A DNA stretch of 64,000 nucleotides from an uncultured Draconibacterium sp. Lineage in GTDB: Bacteria; Bacteroidota; Bacteroidia; Bacteroidales; Prolixibacteraceae. Below are positions 54,628 through 63,544 of this stretch, in pieces. The position numbers and the translations under genes are program-made. Location: the NCBI RefSeq assembly GCF_963677155.1, contig NZ_OY781884.1, positions 3,468,501-3,532,500 of the forward strand. The letters are read 5' to 3'. Below the pieces are notes generated by a model. That model ran no database searches, was not told the origin of the DNA, and saw only the letters and a list, made by a program, of their open reading frames with translations. Position 1 is the stretch's first letter; every line of letters begins with the position of its first letter.

Positions 54628-54970
54628 ACTTTAGTTTCTTCACTTCAGGAGTGGCAGCCTCTAATTGACTGATTGCATCCTCAACCATTTTCGGAACATC
54701 ATTCAGATTACCTGCCTCGCATTCCAGCTGGATTTTCTTCAGTAAGTTTCCTGTATTATCCATGCCAAACGTCATTGCCGAAGATTTTGCGGTGTGTGCC
54801 TCGCGTGCCAGTTTTTCCCAGTCTTTTTCTTGCAGGTATGAACTCATGTTCGTCACGAACTCATCAATTTGTTCCAGAAAAATTTCTGCCATTTCTTTAA
54901 TGAATTCATTGTCGCCACTAGCAAGTGTTTCTAGTTGAGATATATCGATGTATTGAAATGTATTGTTCAT
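54626..54970 (-). CDS. Histidine-containing phosphotransfer (Hpt) protein
   Basis: 114-residue four-helix protein. The phosphorylatable His is in EAHTAKSSAMTFGM (family HxxKGxxxxxG pattern, here with Ser for Gly). It would relay phosphate between a hybrid kinase and a response regulator; no partner kinase is adjacent, so it is an orphan. It is convergent with clpB. Confidence 0.88.
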   Translation of the reverse strand: MNNTFQYIDISQLETLASGDNEFIKEMAEIFLEQIDEFVTNMSSYLQEKDWEKLAREAHTAKSSAMTFGMDNTGNLLKKIQLECEAGNLNDVPKMVEDAISQLEAATPEVKKLK

Positions 54971-55147
54971 TTTTTTCAGATTGCGGCCAGCAATTTAGTA
55001 AAATATTTGGGAAAGCATTTTGTGCTGTTGCTGATAAAATTCATATTTGTACCGTTTTTGAATACATAGTTTTGCTTAACGATATCATACTTCGAAGAAT
55101 AACGGTTTGCGAAACATATTGAATCCGTTAATAACTGAAAAATTAGA

Positions 55148-56233
55148 ATGAAGACAACTGCATTTAATTCGATACACAAAAAATTAGGCGCCAAATTGGT
55201 GGAGTTCGCCGGGTACGAAATGCCTATTGAATATAGTGGCATTAAAGATGAACACATGACCGTGCGCGAAAGCGTTGGTGTTTTTGATGTATCTCACATG
55301 GGCGAATTTTGGGTAAAAGGACCAAAAGCTCTTGACCTGGTAGCCAAAATTACATCAAACGATCCACGATTTCTTACACTTGGGCAAGCACAATACAGCT
55401 GTTTTCCGAACGGTAAAGGCGGAATTGTAGACGACCTGTTGGTGTATTACTACGAGCCGGAAAAATATATGTTGGTAGTTAACGCTGCCAATATTGAAAA
55501 AGACTGGAATTGGGTGGTTCAACAGAATGAGGAAATTGGTGCAGAATTGGAAAATGCTTCAGATGAAATTAGCCAGTTGGCTATTCAAGGGCCTAAAGCT
55601 ACCGAGATACTCCAAAAATTGACCGATGTAAATCTTTCAGAAATAAAATTCTACACTTTCGTTACCGGTAAATTTGCCGGCGTTGATGAGGTGATTATTT
55701 CAGCAACAGGTTACACCGGAGCCGGTGGTTTCGAGTTATACTTCAGAAACGATGTGGCCGAACAAATCTGGGAGGCCATTTTTGAGGCTGGTGCCGAAGC
55801 CGGTATTAAGCCAATTGGTTTGGCAGCCCGCGATACACTTCGTTTGGAAATGGGGTATTGCCTTTACGGAAACGATATTGACGACACTACATCGCCATTG
55901 GAAGCCGGGTTGGGATGGATTACCAAATTCAATAACGGTCGTAAATTTATCGACCGCGAATTTTTAACCATGCAAAAGAACGAAGGTCTTACCCGCAGGT
56001 TGCGTGGTTTTGTGCTTACCGGAAGAGGAATTCCGCGCCATGGATACGAACTGGTAAATTCAGAGGGTGAAACAATTGGAAACGTAACCTCGGGAACCAT
56101 GTCGCCGGTTTTAAATAAAGGAATTGGAATGGGATACGTTGCCAAAGAGTACTCGGCTTTTGGTACCAGTATTTTTGTAAAAATCCGTAATAAAGTAATT
56201 CCTGCAGAAATTGTGAAATTTCCATTTATCTAA
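55148..56233 (+). CDS. gcvT: Glycine cleavage system T protein (aminomethyltransferase)
   Basis: 361-residue tetrahydrofolate-dependent enzyme of the glycine cleavage complex; it releases ammonia from the aminomethyl-lipoyl H protein and forms methylene-THF. Motifs: [61 protein letters not shown], and [18 protein letters not shown] (catalytic Asp region). The C-terminal barrel domain includes [17 protein letters not shown]. The other gcv genes are not adjacent, as is common in Bacteroidota. Confidence 0.97.
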   Translation: MKTTAFNSIHKKLGAKLVEFAGYEMPIEYSGIKDEHMTVRESVGVFDVSHMGEFWVKGPKALDLVAKITSNDPRFLTLGQAQYSCFPNGKGGIVDDLLVYYYEPEKYMLVVNAANIEKDWNWVVQQNEEIGAELENASDEISQLAIQGPKATEILQKLTDVNLSEIKFYTFVTGKFAGVDEVIISATGYTGAGGFELYFRNDVAEQIWEAIFEAGAEAGIKPIGLAARDTLRLEMGYCLYGNDIDDTTSPLEAGLGWITKFNNGRKFIDREFLTMQKNEGLTRRLRGFVLTGRGIPRHGYELVNSEGETIGNVTSGTMSPVLNKGIGMGYVAKEYSAFGTSIFVKIRNKVIPAEIVKFPFI

Positions 56234-56260
56234 ACAATAAAACAAATTGAACAAAACTTA

Positions 56261-56289
56261 GCCGTCTGTATTTTACAGGCGGCTTTTTT
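56261..56289 (+). terminator. Rho-independent terminator of gcvT
   Basis: GCCGTCTGT, loop ATTTT, ACAGGCGGC with six T; 27 bp after the stop. From 56290 to the serC start I see only AT-rich sequence. Confidence 0.88.
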
Positions 56290-56665
56290 GTTCGAGAAAC
56301 TTAGGTTTCAAAAAACATATTACCCTGAAATAGTTTAGATAGACGAATTCTAATTTTGAAGTTCTATTTAAATTCTTTTTAAATATTACACTGAAAAAAT
56401 CATTTATTGAGCAAAACATGGTTTTGTTGCCCGGAATAAGATATTTTTGTATGAAATAACAGATTGATACCGAAAAAGTTAACATGGTAGAGACAGGAGA
56501 AATGATATTCGTCATCTGTTTTTGTGTTGTTAATCAGTGTTTTAAAACTCATAAAAATAAAATAAACTTGATTTTTCTCATCGGCTAAACAATCGCTATT
56601 TAAGACCTTTATAGTGGTGTTTAAAAGGTAAAAAATTTAATTACTCACCTTAATTGTTGTATTAT

Positions 56666-57733
56666 ATGAAGAAGCACAATTTTTACGCAGGACCTTCAAT
56701 TCTGCCCGAATTTACAAAGGAAAAAACTGCTGAAGCTGCGATGAACTTTGCCGGAACCGGACTTTCTGTAATGGAAGTTTCGCACCGTAGTAAAGAGTTT
56801 GTTGCCGTTATGGACGAGGCAGTTGCTTTGGTAAAAGAATTACTTAAAGTGCCGGAAGGATATTCGGTTCTTTTCTTGCAAGGTGGTGCCAGCACACAAT
56901 TTTTAATGGCTCCATATAACTTAATGGATAAAAAAGCAGCCTATTTAAATACAGGTGCATGGTCGAAAAAAGCTATTAAAGAAGCTAAGTTTTTTGGCGA
57001 GGTTGTTGAAGTTGCTTCATCGGCCGACACCATTTACAACTACATCCCAAAAGGTTACGAAGTACCATCGGATGTTAGTTATTTCCACTATACATCAAAT
57101 AATACTATTTATGGAACACAAATTCCTACTCCGGAAGTTGATGTGCCGTTGGTAGCAGATATGTCTTCTGATATTTTCAGTCGCCCTATCGATATTTCAA
57201 AATACGATTTGATTTACGCAGGTGCACAGAAAAACCTTGGCCCATCGGGAGCAACTTTGGTAATTGTGAAAGATGCTGCACTTGGAAAAGTAGAGCGTGC
57301 AATTCCAACCATGTTGGATTACACTACCCACATTAATGCAGGATCAATGTTTAATACTCCTTCAACGCTTCCTGTTTTCGCCTGTTTACAAACCTTGATT
57401 TGGTTGAAAGAGAATGGCGGAGTAGAAGCTATAGAGCAAAAGAACATTGAAAAAGCAAAAGTTCTTTACGATGAAATCGATCGTAATAAACTATTCCAGT
57501 GTACCGTAACGGCCGAAGAAGACCGTTCGTTAATGAACGTAACTTTTGTAATGACTCCGGAGTACGCTGAATTTGAGAAAGAGTTTCTGGAATTCGCAAC
57601 TGCAAAAGGTATGTTGGGAATAAAAGGACACCGCTCAGTTGGTGGTTTCAGGGCTTCAATTTACAATGCAATGCCTGTTGAAAGTATTCAGGCTTTGGTG
57701 GATGCCATGCAGGAGTTTGAAAAAATGAAGTAA
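56666..57733 (+). CDS. serC: Phosphoserine aminotransferase
   Basis: 355-residue fold-type I PLP enzyme of serine biosynthesis (3-phosphohydroxypyruvate to phosphoserine). Features: [12 protein letters not shown] at the N-terminus, [50 protein letters not shown], the PLP lysine in [18 protein letters not shown], and [19 protein letters not shown] 56666 (MKKHNF) is preferred to 56654. Followed by serA, with a terminator-like hairpin in between. Confidence 0.97.
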   Translation: MKKHNFYAGPSILPEFTKEKTAEAAMNFAGTGLSVMEVSHRSKEFVAVMDEAVALVKELLKVPEGYSVLFLQGGASTQFLMAPYNLMDKKAAYLNTGAWSKKAIKEAKFFGEVVEVASSADTIYNYIPKGYEVPSDVSYFHYTSNNTIYGTQIPTPEVDVPLVADMSSDIFSRPIDISKYDLIYAGAQKNLGPSGATLVIVKDAALGKVERAIPTMLDYTTHINAGSMFNTPSTLPVFACLQTLIWLKENGGVEAIEQKNIEKAKVLYDEIDRNKLFQCTVTAEEDRSLMNVTFVMTPEYAEFEKEFLEFATAKGMLGIKGHRSVGGFRASIYNAMPVESIQALVDAMQEFEKMK

Positions 57734-57844
57734 ACAAACAATAATCAAATGAAACGAGCATGATAAATATTTCTTGCCATAGGTAAATGCTTATAATGCG
57801 AGTTCCATCTGTTGCCTTAAATAAAAAACAACTATAAACAGATA

Positions 57845-57874
57845 AAATGCAGGGCGGGAGTCCTGCATTTTTTT
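57845..57874 (+). terminator. Rho-independent terminator between serC and serA
   Basis: AATGCAGG and CCTGCATT with an 8-nt loop, followed by T residues. It separates serC from serA, so they may be differently expressed despite their neighbourhood. Confidence 0.8.
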
Positions 57875-57923
57875 CACCTGCGGTTTTTCAAGTTGCCGGG
57901 GGTGAATCTAAACTTTATGAGTG

Positions 57924-58844
57924 ATGAGAAAAATCTTAATAGCTACAGAAAAACCATTTGCTCCGGTTGCTGTAAAAAAAATCAGGAAAATTTTTGAAAA
58001 AGCCGGTTACGAGCTTCAGTTGCTTGAGAAGTACACCGATAAACAAGAACTGTTGCAAGTCATTGCCGATGCTGACGCAGCCATTATTCGAAGCGATAAG
58101 TTTGATGAGGAAGTACTAAACGCCGGTAAAAAACTAAAAATTGTGGTGCGGGCAGGTGCCGGTTACGATAATGTTGATCTTGATGCTGCTACAGCCAACA
58201 ACATCGTGGTAATGAACACTCCCGGACAAAACGCAAATGCGGTTGCCGAATTAGCCATTGGATTGGCCATTATGGGATTACGCGAACAATTCTCCGGAAA
58301 ACCTGGTGGCGAAATGCACGGACGCACACTTGGACTGCATGGTTTTGGTTACGTTGCCCGGAACGTTTTCCGCATTGCCCGTGCTATGGGAATGAAAGTT
58401 ATTGTATACACCCGCTACAGTAAAGGCGCTGCCGCTGCAATCGGACTAAAAGTTGCCAAATCGCTGGAAGATCTGTACGAAAAAAGCGATATCGTTTCCA
58501 TTCATGTTCCGGCGCGTGGCGAACACATAAAATCAGTAAGTGCCGAAGTTCTCTCGCATTTAAAAGATGGCAGTATTTTGGTGAACACCGCTCGAAAAGA
58601 AGTTATCAACGAACCGGATTTGGTAGCTTGTATGGAAGAAAAACCGGGAATAAAATATATGTCGGATCTTACACCGGATTGTGAAGCTGAGTTTGAAGAG
58701 AAATTCCCCGGAAGATTTTTCTTTACACCTAAAAAAGCCGGTGCACAAACAGCCGAAGCCAATTTAAATGCAGGGTTGGCAGCTGCACAGCAAATTGTCG
58801 ATTTCTTTGAAAACGACGATACAACGCATCAGGTAAATAAATAG
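57924..58844 (+). CDS. serA: D-3-phosphoglycerate dehydrogenase (short type)
   Basis: 306-residue NAD-dependent dehydrogenase, first step of serine synthesis. Motifs: VVRAGAGYDNVDLDAAT, MNTPGQNANAVAELAIGL, the NAD-binding GRTLGLHGFGYVARNVFRIA, NTARKEVINE and a catalytic triad (Arg in VNTAR, Glu in the following segment, late His region PKKAGAQT where the usual His is not obvious). No ACT or ASB regulatory domain. The His-poor C-terminus might mean a variant of the D-2-hydroxyacid dehydrogenase family, but the position next to serC supports SerA. Confidence 0.9.
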   Translation: MRKILIATEKPFAPVAVKKIRKIFEKAGYELQLLEKYTDKQELLQVIADADAAIIRSDKFDEEVLNAGKKLKIVVRAGAGYDNVDLDAATANNIVVMNTPGQNANAVAELAIGLAIMGLREQFSGKPGGEMHGRTLGLHGFGYVARNVFRIARAMGMKVIVYTRYSKGAAAAIGLKVAKSLEDLYEKSDIVSIHVPARGEHIKSVSAEVLSHLKDGSILVNTARKEVINEPDLVACMEEKPGIKYMSDLTPDCEAEFEEKFPGRFFFTPKKAGAQTAEANLNAGLAAAQQIVDFFENDDTTHQVNK

Positions 58845-59007
58845 CTTGTTTTGTGGAACTTTGTGATTAAATTTCGTGAGCAGGATGTTACGTTAAGTCA
58901 AAGTTGCACAATAAATTATTTCTTAAAATAAATGTTACAATTAGAAACCGGATTTATATTTTTGGTAATCTAAAAATCTGGTTGTCTATAAATTTAAAAT
59001 CAAAATA

Positions 59008-60258
59008 ATGGCGATAATAAAACCATTCAAAGGACTTCGTCCTCAAAAAGAAATTGTTGAAGAACTGGCATGTCTTCCTTATGATGTGATGAATTCGGAG
59101 GAAGCAGCTGTAATGGCTGAAGGAAAAGAGAAATCGTTACTTCGTATTACAAAAGCCGAAATTGAATGCCCGGGAGTGGAAGATATTCACTCCGAAACGG
59201 TGTATAACAAAGCCGTTGAAAACTTTAAAGCTTTTCAGGAAAAAGGTTGGCTGCAGAGCGATGCCGAAGCCAAATATTATATTTATGCACAAACCATGAA
59301 TGGTGTTACCCAGTACGGAATTGTAGGTGCTGCTGCTTGTGCCGATTACGAAAACGGCATTATCAAAAAGCACGAACTTACGCGTCCGGAGAAAGAGGAA
59401 GACCGTATGGTGTTAACACGTTATTTGAATGCCAACATTGAGCCGGTATTTTTTGCCTACAAGGCAGTTGCTGAAATCGATGCGATTGTAGACAGCATTG
59501 TAAAAGGCAAAGCAGCCGATTACGATTTTACGGCTGAAGATGGATTTGGTCACCATTTCTGGACCATTGATGATGCCGAAACAAATGTTAAACTGGAGCA
59601 ACTTTTTGACGAGAAAGTTCCGTTTACCTATGTGGCCGATGGTCATCACAGAACTGCTGCCGCTGCGCGAATTGGTGCGGAGAAAACATCGCAGAATCCA
59701 AATCATAAAGGAGATGAGGAATACAACTATTTTATGGCGGTTCATTTCCCGGATAACCAATTGCAGATTATCGATTACAACCGCGTAGTTACCGATTTGA
59801 ACGGTTTATCGGAAATCGATTTCCTTGCTGAGCTATCGAAAGGTTTTGATGTAGAAAACATGGGAGCTGAAATTTTTAAACCATCGGCATTGCACGAGTT
59901 TAGCTTATACATGGCCGGAAGTTGGTACAAATTAACGGCTAAAGAAGGGACTTACGATGACTCTGACCCGATTGGAATTCTGGATGTAACCATTCTTTCT
60001 AACCAAGTGCTCGATCCGATCCTTGATATCAAAGATTTGCGTACTTCAAAACGTATCGATTTTATTGGAGGTATTCGTGGTTTGGAAGAGCTGAAACGCC
60101 GTGTTGACTCTGGCGAAATGAAAGCTGCTTTTGCACTTTACCCGGTTTCTATGCAGCAACTGATTAACATTGCCGACAGCGGAAACATTATGCCACCAAA
60201 AACAACCTGGTTTGAGCCCAAATTACGCTCGGGGTTGGTGATTCATAAGTTAGATTAA
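59008..60258 (+). CDS. DUF1015-family protein
   Basis: 416-residue soluble protein of DUF1015 (COG4198). The N-terminus resembles a ParB/sulfiredoxin-like fold (IKPFKGLRPQKEIVEELACLPYDVMNSEEA), and the hallmark VADGHHRTAAAARIG lies near residue 215. The C-terminal part ends DIKDLRTSKRIDFIGGIRGLEEL. Placement directly after serC and serA recurs in Bacteroidota to my knowledge and suggests a role in serine or phosphoserine metabolism; related ParB-fold proteins include serine kinases (SbnI/SerK type). The specific activity is not shown by the sequence. Confidence 0.85.
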   Translation: MAIIKPFKGLRPQKEIVEELACLPYDVMNSEEAAVMAEGKEKSLLRITKAEIECPGVEDIHSETVYNKAVENFKAFQEKGWLQSDAEAKYYIYAQTMNGVTQYGIVGAAACADYENGIIKKHELTRPEKEEDRMVLTRYLNANIEPVFFAYKAVAEIDAIVDSIVKGKAADYDFTAEDGFGHHFWTIDDAETNVKLEQLFDEKVPFTYVADGHHRTAAAARIGAEKTSQNPNHKGDEEYNYFMAVHFPDNQLQIIDYNRVVTDLNGLSEIDFLAELSKGFDVENMGAEIFKPSALHEFSLYMAGSWYKLTAKEGTYDDSDPIGILDVTILSNQVLDPILDIKDLRTSKRIDFIGGIRGLEELKRRVDSGEMKAAFALYPVSMQQLINIADSGNIMPPKTTWFEPKLRSGLVIHKLD

Positions 60259-60324
60259 ACTTTTCAGCTTATCTGCTCACTATAAGTTATTGCTAACAGT
60301 GAGCTGATGATTCGACAATATTAT

Positions 60325-60361
60325 ATCCCGGTTTGTCACTCGACAGATCGGGATTTTTTTA
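60325..60361 (+). terminator. Rho-independent terminator
   Basis: ATCCCG and CGGGAT with internal TGTC...GACA pairing, followed by seven T; 66 bp after the DUF1015 stop. Confidence 0.8.
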
Positions 60362-60421
60362 TGCCTGTCATTCTTCAAACACCAAAAATTCCCTAACTTC
60401 AAAAGCTAAATAAGATCAGCA

Positions 60422-63397
60422 ATGGACATCGACAATACATCTCTAACTACCATTTACAAAAAGCGCAAAAACGACCGCGATATTTTTCAGGAGTTAATGC
60501 CCACTAAAGTAAAAGAAGTGCTGTTGGTGGCAACGCTTTACGACTCGTATTCCATTGTGCGCGAGGGGCAGTTCAGCGATAAGATATTTGGCGAATACCT
60601 GCAGTTAAACCTTTACGCAGCACCGCGTTTTACCAGTGTGCATACCAAAGAAGAGGCTTTATTGATTTTGCAACATCGCGATTTCGATTTGATCATTGTG
60701 ATGGCCGGCATGGACAAGAATACGCCGGTTGAAACAGCCCGTGCTATCCGGAATGTACGACCAAAAGTGCCGTTGCTGTTGTTGGTGAATAATAATGCCG
60801 ATCTGCGTTTCTTTCAGGCCGAGCGCCGAAAGCTTGATTTTATCGACCGTATTTTTGTGTGGAACGGTAACTCCAATGTTTTTATGGCGATGATTAAATA
60901 CATCGAAGACAAAAGCAACGTGGCCCGCGATACACAAAACGGTAGTGTACGAATAATTTTGTTGGTTGAGGACAGCATTCAATACTACTCGCGGTACCTG
61001 CCGATGCTTTTTACAACAGTAATGACGCAGACACAGGTGTTGGTGAACGAGGATGCCACTGATGAACTGCATAAAATATTACGAATGCGGGCGCGTCCAA
61101 AAGTAATTTTGGTTGACAACTACGAGGAGGCAGTGAAATTTATAAACAGTTATCGGCGTTATATGCTGTGTGTAATTTCTGATGTGAAATTTGAAAAGAA
61201 TGGCGTAGAAGACGAAGATGCCGGTATCGATCTGCTGAAATTTACCCAATCCACGCGAAAATTTCCTATTCCCTTATTGCTGCAATCGCACGATATTTCC
61301 AATGCACAACGCGCCAAAGAGGTGGGGGCTGATTTTATCAATAAAAACTCGGAGAGTTTGTCCATGGATATTTTCAACTTCCTGTATCGGCGCTTGGGGT
61401 TTGGAAACTTTGTTTTTAAAGGCATGGATGGTTTGCCCATTGCACAGGCAAAAAACCTGGTGGAGTTTCAGGAGAAATTCAGAGATATTCCCGAAGAATC
61501 GTTGCAATACCACGGAAGCCGGAACTCATTTTCCACCTGGCTAATGGCGCGCGGCGAAATTAATCTGGCTGAATTGCTGATGCCGATTCAAATGTCGGAT
61601 TTTGATTCTCCTGAAGAGCTGCGACAGTTTTGCCTTGATAGTTTCAGAAAGGTTCGCTTTGAACGTTTGCGGGGTACTATTGTAAATTTCGATTCGGAGT
61701 TTGTGTCGTCAAGCCGGTTTATTGTGCGTATGGCAAAAGGTTCGCTGGGCGGAAAGGGGAGAGGAATTGCTTTTATCTGCAATTTTATCGAGAACATCGA
61801 CTTTTCGAAACTCATCCCTGAAATGAACATTCGTATTCCGTCAACATCAATAATTGGTGCGCTGGAGTTTGATAAGTTTATTGAGACCAATAACCTTTAC
61901 GACGATATTTATTCCTTCAACGATTACAGTGCAATTCGGAAACATTTCCTTGAGTCGGAGTTCGATGATAAGATCAGGAAAAGGCTGATGGAATACCTTA
62001 AAAAGATTAAAAGGCCACTGGCTGTGCGCTCGTCGGGATTGTTCGAAGATTCGTTGCTGCAACCTTTTTCGGGTGTTTATGCCACGTACCTCATTCCAAA
62101 CAATCATCCCGATCTGATGGTGCGTTACCAGCACCTGGAAACGGCTATCAAACTGGTTTATTCAAGTATTTTTACCGAATCGGCACAAGCTTATTTCGAT
62201 GCGGTAAACTACAAAATTGAAGAGGAAAAAATGGCGGTGGTCATTCAGGAAGTAATTGGCCATGAATACAACGGTAAATATTACCCCACACTTTCGGGCG
62301 TGGCACAGTCGTACAATTATTACCCCATTGCCTACATGGAACCTGAAGATGGTTTTTCGGTTGCTGCCGTTGGGCTTGGAATGTATGTTGTTGGTGGCGA
62401 AAATTCGTTCCGTTTTTGTCCGAAATATCCGAACCTGAATGCATCGTCGTTAAAAGATCAGTTGCGCGATACGCAGAAGAAGTTTTATGCCATCGATCTG
62501 TCAAATCCTGATTTTGATTTAGCGAGCGATGGCGAAGATGCAGCCATTAAGAAATACCGCATAAAAGAAGCTGAAAAAGATGGAACACTGGAGCATTCAG
62601 CATCCACGTATTTGATTGAAAATGACGATTTGATACCGGGAATTCAGGGGCCTGGACCAAAGGTGATTGATTTTGCCAACATATTAAAGTACAGTTATTT
62701 GCCGCTTGCCGATGTGCTGCAGTTGCTGCTGAAATTGTTTAAGGAAGCCATGGGATCGCCGGTGGAAATTGAATATACCCTGGATCTTGAGCCGGCAGAA
62801 AACGGCAAACCAACGCTTTATTTATTGCAAATAAAACCACTTATCCGCATCGAGGAAGAGGTGGAAGTGGATATTGAAATGGTGGATGAGGACAAAGTTT
62901 TTATGTATGCCGAGCAGGGAATGGGCAATGGTAGAATTGAAGATATTCACGATGTGGTTTATGTCGATCCGGCTAAGTTCGACAAAATGAAAACACGGCA
63001 AATGGCGCAAGAGATTAGTCAATTAAACGATTGGTTTGAAAAAGAAGACCGATCGTATATTCTTATCGGGCCGGGGCGCTGGGGCTCGCGCGATCCGTAT
63101 ACCGGAATCCCGGTGTTGTGGGCAAATATCTCAAAAGCCAAAATAGTTGTAGAAATGGGCTTGCCCGATTTTCCGCTTGATGCTTCGCTGGGATCGCACT
63201 TTTTCCACAATGTAACATCAATGAATGTGGGCTACTTTTCGGTGCCGCATAATTCGCGAAATACAAAGCTAAAAATGGAGGCGTTGAAAAAACAGCCGGT
63301 GCTTCGTGAAACCGAATTTATAAAACACGTGCACTTTGATAAACCACTTACTATTTTAATGAATGGGCGAGACCGACGTGTTTTGATTCATTGTTAA
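60422..63397 (+). CDS. Two receiver-like domains fused to a PEP-synthase/PPDK-type ATP-grasp domain
   Basis: A 991-residue cytoplasmic protein. Residues ~30-160 and ~178-330 read as two receiver-like folds: EVLLVATLYDSYSIV ... DFDLIIVMAG, then RIILLVEDSIQYYSRYL ... MLCVISDVKFEKNG ... PLLLQSHD ... DFINKNSESL. The second keeps an acidic pocket, a candidate phospho-Asp and a Lys; the first looks degenerate. Residues ~440-850 match the N-terminal nucleotide-binding domain of PEP synthase/PPDK (RPLAVRSSGLFEDSLLQPFSGVYATYLIPN; VVIQEVIGHEYNGKYYP; LYLLQIKPL). The phosphohistidine swivel and PEP barrel domains are missing, so it cannot be a complete dikinase. Predicted role: regulated ATP-dependent phosphotransfer to an unknown acceptor. 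Its stop codon touches an attC-like core. Confidence 0.85.
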   Translation: MDIDNTSLTTIYKKRKNDRDIFQELMPTKVKEVLLVATLYDSYSIVREGQFSDKIFGEYLQLNLYAAPRFTSVHTKEEALLILQHRDFDLIIVMAGMDKNTPVETARAIRNVRPKVPLLLLVNNNADLRFFQAERRKLDFIDRIFVWNGNSNVFMAMIKYIEDKSNVARDTQNGSVRIILLVEDSIQYYSRYLPMLFTTVMTQTQVLVNEDATDELHKILRMRARPKVILVDNYEEAVKFINSYRRYMLCVISDVKFEKNGVEDEDAGIDLLKFTQSTRKFPIPLLLQSHDISNAQRAKEVGADFINKNSESLSMDIFNFLYRRLGFGNFVFKGMDGLPIAQAKNLVEFQEKFRDIPEESLQYHGSRNSFSTWLMARGEINLAELLMPIQMSDFDSPEELRQFCLDSFRKVRFERLRGTIVNFDSEFVSSSRFIVRMAKGSLGGKGRGIAFICNFIENIDFSKLIPEMNIRIPSTSIIGALEFDKFIETNNLYDDIYSFNDYSAIRKHFLESEFDDKIRKRLMEYLKKIKRPLAVRSSGLFEDSLLQPFSGVYATYLIPNNHPDLMVRYQHLETAIKLVYSSIFTESAQAYFDAVNYKIEEEKMAVVIQEVIGHEYNGKYYPTLSGVAQSYNYYPIAYMEPEDGFSVAAVGLGMYVVGGENSFRFCPKYPNLNASSLKDQLRDTQKKFYAIDLSNPDFDLASDGEDAAIKKYRIKEAEKDGTLEHSASTYLIENDDLIPGIQGPGPKVIDFANILKYSYLPLADVLQLLLKLFKEAMGSPVEIEYTLDLEPAENGKPTLYLLQIKPLIRIEEEVEVDIEMVDEDKVFMYAEQGMGNGRIEDIHDVVYVDPAKFDKMKTRQMAQEISQLNDWFEKEDRSYILIGPGRWGSRDPYTGIPVLWANISKAKIVVEMGLPDFPLDASLGSHFFHNVTSMNVGYFSVPHNSRNTKLKMEALKKQPVLRETEFIKHVHFDKPLTILMNGRDRRVLIHC

Positions 63398-63532
63398 CGG
63401 CACGAATATATGTAATGCGGGATTTTAAAGCTCCAACTTATCAAACTGTTACAATTTTGAACAGATGTATTATCTTTTTATTTTAAGTGCTACATCACCC
63501 TGCATTACATATATTTTTTGTTAGTGGTAGGC
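63393..63532 (-). other. attC-like recombination site F (reverse orientation)
   Basis: On the minus strand it opens with GCCTACCACTAAC (63520-63532), 12 bp past the stop of the NTF2-like gene. It continues AAAAAATATATGTAATGCAG and closes with CCCGCATTACATATATTCG, TGCC and the core GTTAAC (63393-63398). ATATATGTAATGC and GCATTACATATAT pair perfectly. The arms resemble sites A and B (TAACATTTTATATG...; ...CCGTTGTGC). The predicted crossover (after the G of GTT) falls exactly after the stop codon of the 991-residue protein gene on the other strand. Confidence 0.55.
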
Positions 63533-63544
63533 AATATTATTGTT

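Noticed and set aside
54971-55147. Glycine riboswitch upstream of gcvT
   Set aside because: No conserved glycine aptamer features or expression-platform hairpin are visible in this short AT-rich gap.
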